From contig NW_019091507.1 in assembly GCF_001949145.1 (NCBI RefSeq), positions 423,228-459,045 on the forward strand: a DNA stretch of 35,818 bases, read 5' to 3'. Under the pieces are notes generated by a model that saw nothing but the letters and a program-made list of their open reading frames with translations, was not told the origin of the DNA and did not search any database. The position numbers and the translations under genes were made by a program. The stretch comes from Acanthaster planci. Lineage: Eukaryota; Echinodermata; Asteroidea; Valvatida; Acanthasteridae. Positions 29,501 to 35,818 of this stretch are shown here, in pieces (position 1 is the stretch's first letter; each line of letters opens with the position of its first letter).

Positions 29501-31552
29501 AAAAAGGTAAAATCCCCTTGTGCACTGAAAACGGTATAACGAGACGGGGCCTCTCGGGGATACTCTGCAATGTTTCTGATCTCACCTCTTATTTTCTTTT
29601 CAATGTTGGCATCCGCCAACCAGCGCGACATGTTGCAAAACGTCTGGAATGTCAACACGTTGTCTTTAGATCTGGGCATCATCTCCAAAATCTGCAAACG
29701 TCATGAAAACAAAAGGAAAATCATTTCATTACAATTTTTGTTGGAAATCTGGTCCTACAGTCCTAATTGTCTGGTGATGAGTTTGCAATGCCAGGCAGAC
29801 ACAGCACCCTTCCATCTGACAGAGCTACAGGAGGCAAACAAAAGTGCAGATATACACATGTATATGCTGCATGCCCTAAGGAAGTAGACGCAATGTATGT
29901 GTCGGGTGCTTTGGCTAACTGCACTATGCAGGGTCATCAGAGTTTGGAGACCGGAGGTGGCTCCAAGCAATCAGGTTCAAATTGAAATATTCAACACTGC
30001 AAGGAAGCTGGGACGCTGTGCTACGCATCTGTACTGGATGTAAGAATATACCAACGGAAGGAAGAGCACTGAAATTTGCCAGGTGGCTGAACGTGACATT
30101 TGTGATCTTGGAATTGGGATGACGCGACCTGAGCCAATTCTGCGTCTTCATTCACTGTGATCGTTACCACTGTTGTCACAACCATTGCACAATTAAAACC
30201 TTACCGTTTACATGTAATTAAGAGGACAAATTATATGTATGCAGTATTAAATGCCATCTAAATAATGCTTGGGCCAAGAACACTCTTCCAAATCACCTCC
30301 TATCTCTCAACATTATCCCCCCCAAAAGACAACCGTATTCATTCATGGATGCAAGGCAAGAACTGGAGGGGATCAGCCAGGCATCCCCTCATAAATAAGA
30401 AACAAACCAAAAACAGGTGGAAAAAACCATTGGATATTTTTGGCTCAACATAAAAGCAACAGCTGGTCCACATCTCTTGAGTTTCAAGTGTTAAAAAAAA
30501 GCGCAGCTCTTCCATCAAAGCAGTTGGCAATGTCCCCAAACTCTGGCTCATTGTTAAAGGTACCTTGGCCGCCATAGTGTTGGCACTGCAAGCTGTTCTC
30601 AGCGTCTCTCCGCTGAGTTCTCCATCCTCATTGCATCCCAGTTCTTTAAACCGCTCCCACAAATGTGCCGCCTCATGCTTAGACACTGTAAATAAAAGGG
30701 TACGCATGAACATGTATGTATTTAAATGACAGCATAAAGTTGAATCAGTGACTTTGGAAACTCAGTGTTTTGATTGGTGTGCTGATCGTTTTTATCTGTT
30801 TATGCCACATTAAATGAAGATCAGAGCTAAACTGACCCAAATGACAAGTTTCTGGGCCGAAATAGCTGGTAACAGAATTATACCTCTATACACAGAAGCA
30901 ATACAACTGCATGTGAAGGTGATCGGGGGGGAGGGGACTAAAGAGACAATATCCCTCCCCCCATGTTTGTGAAAAATAATGAACGGCCATTTGCTTAGTC
31001 CATTAAATTCCAAGTTCCTTCAAAAAGTGTCCAAAAATAGCCCCAGAGAAAGAGACCACAAAAGTTTACAATGAAAAATTTCCTAAATGTTTTGGTTCCC
31101 TAATAAACAAGTTTGGCCCCCTGAAACTTTAGTTTCCCTGTGAAGGCTTTATATCTATTTAAAGAAAAAATCTGACGAATGTTGAGTATGATTATGCGTG
31201 CACTTCCATGGAAATTAGATACTTACCATCAGAGGTGGTAACAAGTCAATTTTTGCAAGTTCAAGTCAAGTCACAAGTCATTTTTTACAAGTCCAAGTCA
31301 AGTCACAAGTCATTTTTTACAAGTCCAAGTCAAGTCACAAGTCAAAATGTTATAGTTGCAAGTCAAGTTGTGAGTCACAAAAGTAGCGACTCGAGTTCAA
31401 GTCAAGTGACTCAAGTCTACAACTTTGCTTACCATTGCAAGCCACGACATGTTGACTTAGCCAATCACCTTTCATTGGATGTGTTAATTCTGCAACAATG
31501 CCACCGTGATCACCGCCATTAGTCGATGACACTACAGCTCCCATGGTGGCAG
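26465..31552 (-). CDS. N-myristoylation-type, degenerate EF-hand plus death-domain protein (complete, 299 residues)
   Basis: Seven coding exons join in phase: 31544-31433, 30685-30564, 29691-29586, 29429-29341, 28035-27868, 27270-27094 and 26590-26465; exactly 300 codons with TGA. The start MGAVVSS fits the MGxxxS/T N-myristoylation rule, and the ATG context GCCACCATGG is an ideal Kozak site. Residues about 42-190 follow the four-EF-hand layout of calcineurin B-like proteins (helix AHLWERFKEL with loop NEDGELS; loop SKDNVLTFQTF; helix EKKIRAVFQ; loop then SISEQQFVNW), but the calcium-ligand positions are mostly lost. A Ser/Thr/Lys linker (200-216) leads to a C-terminal death domain (about 217-295) with the signature W230 (DWMLLANKLG), DDINLI and LLLLWTQRNGEQATV, as in ankyrin/UNC5-type death domains. 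Likely a membrane-tethered signalling adaptor (inference). Family name not recognised; an N-terminus like the EF-hand part of MEAK7/TLDC1 is a weak alternative comparison. Confidence 0.9.
26707..26806 (+). repeat. Diverged dispersed repeat, copy 2
   Basis: Partner of 23846-23945; it lies in the last intron of the death-domain gene. About two thirds identity by eye. Confidence 0.5.
27094..27270 (-). CDS. Death-domain gene coding exon 6 (linker and death domain helices 1-3)
   Basis: Acceptor GTCACTCACAG, donor GTGAGAAC; 177 nt, 59 codons, phase 0. A polar linker (ASSSNPVTGSKRTPTTK) is followed by MLKVSRMASRKDWMLLANKL and GFTQDDINLIKEEAPGDAKEQ. The tryptophan and LGF..DDI pattern are diagnostic of the death-domain N-terminal half. 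Confidence 0.93.
27868..28035 (-). CDS. Death-domain gene coding exon 5 (EF-hand-like 4)
   Basis: Acceptor TTATTTGCAG, donor GTCAGTGG; 168 nt, 56 codons, phase 0. Encodes EVIDRSAKVFIHQVGDIASH, SISEQQFVNWAMELPQDTLQ and on to NNDTVEQ. SISEQQFVNW has the shape of an ISxEEF EF-hand exit without the calcium ligands. Confidence 0.88.
29341..29429 (-). CDS. Death-domain gene coding exon 4 (EF-hand-like 3)
   Basis: Acceptor ATATTCACAG, donor GTAAGTTT; 89 nt, phase 1 to 0. Encodes AVFQCLNKGHALDLAIVTDI and LSEIYCDESK. The loop lacks acidic ligands. Confidence 0.88.
29586..29691 (-). CDS. Death-domain gene coding exon 3 (EF-hand-like 2)
   Basis: Acceptor CGTTTGCAG, donor GTGAGATC; 106 nt, phase 0 to 1. 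Encodes ILEMMPRSKDNVLTFQTFCN and MSRWLADANIEKKIR. Pattern of an EF-hand exiting helix, then the EKKIR(AVF) start of hand 3. Confidence 0.88.
30564..30685 (-). CDS. Death-domain gene coding exon 2 (EF-hand-like 1)
   Basis: Acceptor TATTTACAG; 122 nt, phase 1 to 0. Encodes VSKHEAAHLWERFKELGCNE and DGELSGETLRTA through NTMAAK. The donor GTACCT is weaker than the others. The EF-hand loop has G at position 1 and T at position 12, so calcium binding is unlikely. Confidence 0.85.
31240..31418 (+). repeat. AAGTCAAGTCACAAGTCA tandem array in intron 1 of the death-domain gene
   Basis: About three adjacent copies of a unit of roughly 36 bp containing TTTTTTACAAGTCCAAGTC and AAGTCACAAGTCA, then a degenerate tail. 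It ends 10-15 bp from the exon 1 donor (31428-31432). Confidence 0.85.
31433..31552 (-). CDS. Death-domain gene coding exon 1 (with 8 nt of 5'UTR)
   Basis: Acceptor with a long T tract (TTGTCTTTTTTTTCAG), then CTGCCACC and the ATG at 31544. Coding is 112 nt, ending in phase 1 at donor GTAAGC. Encodes MGAVVSSTNGGDHGGIVAEL and on to SQHVVACN. The acceptor just before the ATG shows that an untranslated exon lies upstream. Confidence 0.85.
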
Positions 31553-31695
31553 CTGAAAAAAAAGACAACAAAATTAAAGTCAAGTTATCAATACAAGTAC
31601 ATGTAGATGTGAAGAGCCCCTTCTAGGAGACTAGGTCTCACTGTTTACGGCCACGGCCTCAACTATACTTGGGTCAGTCCCAACTATGGTTGGCA

Positions 31696-31817
31696 ACAGG
31701 TCAACTTGTACGCATGCTCACTTGTACACTGAACAATTTGTACTTGGACTGGTCAACTCCTTCACTGACCGACTCGGTACACTGACCAACTTGTGCACCA
31801 ACCAATTCCTGCACTGC
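31696..31817 (+). repeat. Degenerate array of about 17-bp units (CTGACCAACTTGTACA-like)
   Basis: Repeated variants of GGTCAACTTGTAC, CACTTGTACACTG, GACTCGGTACACTG and CCAACTTGTGCAC. The unit resembles the arm unit of the foldback element (GGGTCAACTTGTACCC), but here stands alone upstream of the death-domain gene's first coding exon. Confidence 0.55.
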
Positions 31818-32202
31818 AATTTGACGTGTTGTTGGTTTTAATCTGAACTCTGGAGTCGAATGACCGTAAACATTAAAAACTGCTCTTTTCAGAACTAAAA
31901 ATGACCCCAAAATAAATCTGTTTTTACAGAATAGTATCGAGATTCATATTGAAATTCACAAATACAATGTAGTCAAAGAATGAAACAGAGCCAAATTATT
32001 TTACTATGGTGGCTCACAGGCTTGTCGTTGGTAAACTTTAATCCTTTGCAGCATTGAATAAATTTTCTACTGGACTGGGTAGGTTTCATATCCAACATAT
32101 CGTAGAGGGCAAGCAGTGGCGTAACTGGGGCGAAATGTCCCGGGGGAGGGGGGCTACATGGGATGCACACATTAGTTGGACCCGTCCCAACTAGACCATT
32201 AC

Positions 32203-32220
32203 AGTTGGGCCGGCCCAACT
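32203..32220. repeat. Perfect 18-bp palindrome AGTTGGGCCGGCCCAACT
   Basis: Exactly self-complementary. A related imperfect palindrome, TAGTTGGACCCGTCCCAACTA-like, lies at 32173-32193, and the CCCAACTA/TAGTTGG word recurs nearby (31678, 32412). Confidence 0.9.
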
Positions 32221-32431
32221 ACGACCGAGAGGTCCTGTGTGCATGATGTGCCCAGCATGTCATATTGTTTACAAATGTCATGTCATTGGTCATAGGGCTA
32301 GATGAACAGATGAAGTTTCACATTTTAGGTAATTTGTGTCAAGAGTGAGACACATTGACTTGGATAATGTTGAGACATTTGCCACAGACATTGGTCAACA
32401 ATAGTTAGGCTAGCCCAACTGCAGCACTACA

Positions 32432-32685
32432 GTCATGACCAAAGATCGTATGGGGAACTTCACCATGAATACGCGTAAAACGTTTTCACCATGAATACGC
32501 GTAAAACGTTGTTATCACATGGGCACCATTCTGGTTGGACTATGCCTGCGCAGTGCATGTTAATGCACAGGCGCCCCGGCAGGCACACGTCAAAGTTCAC
32601 ACTCGAATGGCGCCCATGGTGATAACACCTTTATGGCCAAATTACCCATCTTGCATCGCTTCGCTATATAATCTTTGGTCATGAC
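32432..32685. mobile_element. MITE-like element with 15-bp perfect inverted ends and an internal 26-bp tandem repeat
   Basis: GTCATGACCAAAGAT (32432-32446) is exactly inverted at 32671-32685. The outer GTCATGAC is itself a palindrome, so it may be an 8-bp target duplication of a body 32440-32677. A 26-bp unit (TTCACCATGAATACGCGTAA...) is duplicated exactly at 32459-32484 and 32485-32510. An inner inverted pair GTTATCAC-ATGGGC / GCCCATGGTGATAAC adds a second stem. Confidence 0.8.
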
Positions 32686-33013
32686 ACTTCTGCCAGGTAG
32701 CCTATGCATGGCCAACATAATGTACATGTATGTAGTACATTCAGTAGGAGGCAGCTAGTAGTAGTAGTAGTACTAGTAGTAGCTGGACGAGGAACCTTTC
32801 CTCTGACATATCTGATTAGATTTTTAGAATACTTGAAAGTAGGATCGTTTTGGTCACGAATGACCGTACTGTCGTTATTACCCTGGTCCTGCTGGTGGAT
32901 TTTCACGAGAAAGACAAGCAACTCCCACAGTCATCACACGATGCACAGCCGGCACTTTTGTTCAACATATGTTTATGTTGTCACTGGCCTAGCCGGTCCA
33001 GCGTAGGTCATGT

Positions 33014-33059
33014 CCAAAGACTGTATAGCGCGCGCCGCGCGGCGCTACACAATCTTTGG
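33014..33059. repeat. GC-rich hairpin, CCAAAGA...TCTTTGG, just upstream of UBXN7
   Basis: Arm CCAAAGACTGTATAGCGC (33014-33031) and arm GCGCTACACAATCTTTGG (33042-33059) are inverted with two mismatches around a CGCG-rich core. It shares the CCAAAGAT end with the element at 32432-32685, so it may be a relic of the same family. Lies 81 bp before the UBXN7 ATG. Confidence 0.8.
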
Positions 33060-33107
33060 TCTATCTTAATGTCTGTGGTGGCGTGGAAAGGCGCCCTCTT
33101 GCGAGTT

Positions 33108-33134
33108 ATGGAGAAAATCCCAGCTCGACAATAA
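33108..33134 (+). CDS. Possible upstream ORF in UBXN7 5' leader (8 codons)
   Basis: ATGGAGAAAATCCCAGCTCG...TAA encodes MEKIPARQ and stops 5 nt before the UBXN7 ATG, in a different frame. It matters only if transcription starts upstream of 33108, which the sequence does not show. Confidence 0.3.
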   Translation: MEKIPARQ

Positions 33135-33139
33135 CGAAG

Positions 33140-33209
33140 ATGGCGTCCCGCGGGAAGTCGAAAAGCACGGCAATGGATGGTCTTGCCAAGCAGTTCGCTG
33201 CAATCACAG
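33140..33209 (+). CDS. UBXN7: UBXN7 coding exon 1
   Basis: 70 nt, 23 codons plus 1 nt, ending ATCACAG|GTATTC. Encodes MASRGKSKSTAMDGLAKQFA then AIT. Too short for simple ORF calling. Human UBXN7 has the equivalent boundary inside TTITGAS. Confidence 0.9.
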
Positions 33210-34613
33210 GTATTCCATACAGCTTTGATTGAAACAGCACGAATAGTGTCTGTAGAAATATGATTTGAAGATCATCATGTTTGGAAGGTGTGGTATGAAA
33301 CTTCGGTTTGCAGATCGTCCATAGTCGTGGTGGTTTAACTAGTACTACTAAAATATAGTTGCACCAGCTAAGCTCCTCGTAATGCATGTACATGTAATGA
33401 ATTCAGCAGGGTAGTTGATTCAAGTTTTTGGTAGGCCTACGTCTATGTTAGCAAAAATTGTTCAACTACTTGTTTGTTCTGTTTTCTTTTTAGTTAAGAC
33501 CTGATCTTACGTCATGCATGTCATAAGAAACATTTTGATATAAGTTTGGATTTCCATTGTTCCTTGCAAAGCAAAGAAATATTGATTTAAAGTACATGTA
33601 CTTACGGGTAGTTTGAAATGTTTTGGGACCTTTTTGTACTTATGTAAACTCTAATGCAGAGAAAACTGTGGTATTTTAACGCAAAAATGACTGAGTATTT
33701 TGCCTGAATAGCTTCTAATTCATATTTTCACAAAATCGTTTTGTTACAATGCATTTGTGCCTTATTTCAGTGAATTGGATGTTGGCTTCACTTGAAATTT
33801 CAAAAAATTTAAAATTGAAAATTAAATCAAGGAGCTACATTAGCTGGTTAGAGCCTGCGGAAAAAGACACATTTTGATCACAATTTTCTATTTAACGGAT
33901 GTTTAAGAAAATGAATTCCCTAGCGCCCTCACTCATTTATGCATGTCCCTATCTAGGCTATGTCTTACCTTGCTGACCACTTAGCTTTGTGGTGGAAGGA
34001 CGCAACTGATTTTAGCTGTCTGTGATAACCAGCATGACCAGGCATGCCAGGAGCTTTGTGATCTTTCAGCATGTTCAGTGGTGAAAATAAACCTGAGGCC
34101 TATGGCCCTAGGCCTACAAGGCTGCATGTACATGTATGAATGCTGGTCAACTCATACACATGCCAACTCGTATGCCGACCAGTTGCCCTGGTACCCAGAC
34201 CAGCTTGTACATAGATGTACGTTGACAACTGTGTCTCGTCGTTCCTGCCTTAGTAAATCACAGAGCAGCATTGACAGCATAGTACCAGTACATGTACAGT
34301 CACACATTTCCAAGGAGGTGTCGTATTTTCATTTGGTTCAGTTTGTTTCCAATATGAAATTTGATTTCTTTTAGTCTGCACCATCACCGCCAAACCTATA
34401 TTCACAATGGCTTTTTTTCCCTTGTAATCAGGTGCAACTGAAGATATTGGTCGTCGCTTGCTTGAAGTGTGCAACGGCAACCTGGAGATGGCCATTGGTA
34501 TGCAGCTAGAGGGCGCTGTGGAGACTGCTGAGGCAGGGGCTTCGGCCGGTCCATCAGGAGCCTCGGCTGGACCATCAGGGGCTGATGCTGCTCCAGACAT
34601 CCCCCCTGAGTCA
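33140..34613 (+). CDS. UBXN7: UBXN7 (UBX domain protein 7), first two coding exons, continues past right end
   Basis: UBXN7 is an adaptor linking the p97/VCP segregase to ubiquitinated substrates and cullin ligases (family knowledge). The visible part is the N-terminal UBA-like domain: exon 33140-33209 plus exon 34432-34613 give 84 residues. The start MASRGKSKSTAMDGLAKQFA and AITGATEDIGRRLLEVCNGN then LEMAIGMQLEGAVE aligns with human UBXN7 (QFTTITGASESVGKHMLEAC then NNNLEMAVTMFLDGG). Residues 60-73 are an exact ASAGPSG duplication. The UAS/thioredoxin-like, UIM and UBX domains must lie to the right. Start context GAAGATGG is a good Kozak site and overlaps a YY1-like AAGATGGCG. Confidence 0.9.
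34136..34222 (+). repeat. Degenerate array of GGTCAACTCATAC-like units in UBXN7 intron 1
   Basis: Variants GGTCAACTCATACAC, CCAACTCGTATGCCGACC and CCAGCTTGTACATAG are spaced about 17 bp apart. Resembles the array at 31696-31817 and the foldback arms. Confidence 0.45.
34432..34613 (+). CDS. UBXN7: UBXN7 coding exon 2
   Basis: Acceptor CTTGTAATCAG; the preceding G plus GT gives Gly24. Encodes ATEDIGRRLLEVCNGNLEMA and onward to APDIPPES. Donor taken as TCA|GTAAAG (34613); GA|GTCAGT three to five bases earlier is an alternative, so the last one or two residues are uncertain. Confidence 0.88.
34539..34580 (+). repeat. In-frame 21-bp tandem duplication in UBXN7 exon 2
   Basis: Units 34539-34559 and 34560-34580 both encode ASAGPSG and differ at four third-codon positions. 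This is a low-complexity linker just after the UBA-like domain. Confidence 0.9.
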
Positions 34614-35818
34614 GTAAAGCTTCAGCACTTTTCTTAACACAGACTTTGTCTTTATGCCCTTAGTTGAACTGTACAATATGCATGGTATATGTGTATGTAT
34701 TGTGACAAATACGCAGTGTGATGCTGTAACATGTACATATATCCAAATACTGTCTACTGGCCCAGCTTTGTCCATTGCCAACTTCGGGCATGCCAAACTC
34801 TGTTGACAAAGTTGGCTATGCCCCGAGTTGGTTTTGGACAAAATTAGGGGAGTAGGCACTGTCGGGACATAACACTGCTTTGACAGGATCTTGGTGTCTC
34901 AAATGTGCAATTGTGGATACATGCTTAATGTTATTCCACACTCTGGCTGAATTACAAAATACATGAATGGTTAGAATTGTGTTTTGTAATATCGCCCCAA
35001 AAAGCGCTGTAGATTGTTTTTGAAATTAGTGTGTGAGCGTCATTCTATAAATTAAGGGTCCTAGTTTTTTTCCTGTCTGTGTCACATCTGACATGATTTT
35101 GTAAGCTCAGAACACATTTAATTTCCAAGAGTGATGACTTAATGCACATTACCTGCCAAACAAATGCATGCAGAAATACATGTAGTTTGAAATCAATTAG
35201 AGTGGTATTTCCATGTCAAATTACACAGGTCTGGGGTAACAGGGACACAAATATGTCACACTTTTGGACCCTGAATTTGTAGAATGACCCATTAGTCACA
35301 GTTGTCAGATCTGAGTCATGACAGCCAGTAGTGTCGTGACTGTAAGCCAAGTCATTGACTTGAGGCATACAATCTGCCCTTGAATGCTTGCAAGCACACA
35401 GACTGCTTACATGTGGGTTCCAGTATAGAGAACAGAAGAAGCTTGGAAACAAAATTAAACCAATGTCGCCCACGCTTACTGAAACATTTCCAGTTGGACA
35501 ACATTTGTCTATTCCTTACAAATATTCAAGTAAGTTTAAAGTGGTATTTTTTCTCCAACCTTTTGCACCAGTAGGGAAAACCAAGTGAATTGAAACTTAC
35601 TGCAATGGAACAAACTAGGTAATGCAGAGGAATGACGTATGAGAAACCAGGAAACATACACAAAGCACAGATACACACGTACAAAATACTGTCCGAATTT
35701 TACACAGTGTGCAGTAGGAGTGGTGGACTGAATTTAATTTTCCATCTTGTTCCTTGTTTTGCATGTTCTCACTAATTTTTAAATACGTTGGGCTCTGATG
35801 ATATGGGTCATTCCAGAA
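34614..35818 (+). other. UBXN7 intron 2; no exon seen
   Basis: I looked for the next UBXN7 exon (FGAPKRRRP-type residues, UAS domain) and found none. Open frames near 35380-35588 do not resemble UBXN7. Confidence 0.6.

Larger units (their letters stand above)
31553..33139. other. Divergent intergenic/promoter region between death-domain gene and UBXN7
   Basis: The two genes point away from each other, with coding starts 1.6 kb apart. The region should hold the untranslated first exon of the death-domain gene and the UBXN7 promoter. It contains a degenerate array (31696-31817), an 18-bp palindrome (32203-32220), two palindromic elements (32432-32685 and 33014-33059) and an (AGT)n run near 32757-32782. 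No TATA box was identified. Confidence 0.5.

Noticed and set aside
32108-32150. CAGTGGCGTAACTGGGGCG as a hAT terminal repeat (a similar word occurs at 26820)
   Set aside because: It resembles common transposon ends, but I found no matching inverted end or target duplication for either copy.

Overview
This is eukaryotic, intron-rich, AT-rich DNA from an animal, most likely a marine deuterostome invertebrate (an echinoderm such as a sea star is my best guess). The reasons are metazoan-type genes with canonical GT-AG introns, many ACATGTAC-type simple repeats and TAGGCCTA words, a tRNA-derived SINE, many short non-autonomous DNA transposons, and a foldback element with tandem-repeat arms of the kind described as TU elements in sea urchins. 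The species is inferred, not proven.

Three protein-coding genes can be built exon by exon, with splice phases agreeing at every junction. (1) Minus strand, 724-17461: a group I p21-activated kinase (PAK1/2/3 type). Twelve coding exons give 507 residues from the initiator ATG to the middle of kinase subdomain XI; the last short coding exon is not in the window and should lie left of base 1. (2) Minus strand, 26465-31552: a complete seven-coding-exon gene for a 299-residue protein. It has an N-myristoylation-type start (MGAVVSS), a stretch laid out like four degenerate EF-hands (calcineurin-B-like pattern), and a C-terminal death domain. I do not recognise this architecture as a named family; it is the most novel item here. 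(3) Plus strand, 33140 to beyond the right end: the first two coding exons of UBXN7 (UBA-like/UBX adaptor of p97), head to head with gene 2.

Layout: 1-723 no gene; 724-17461 PAK exons with large introns holding several small transposons; 17462 to about 22.7 kb probable 5' intron of PAK, with a SINE and the 1.3-kb foldback element; 22.7-26.46 kb intergenic; 26.46-31.55 kb the death-domain gene; 31.55-33.14 kb a divergent promoter region with two palindromic elements; 33.14-35.82 kb the start of UBXN7.

PAK is a Rac/Cdc42 effector kinase and UBXN7 is a ubiquitin-p97 adaptor; no direct functional link is evident. In human, PAK2 and UBXN7 both lie in 3q29, so the linkage may be an ancient microsynteny. 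The death-domain protein sits between them.
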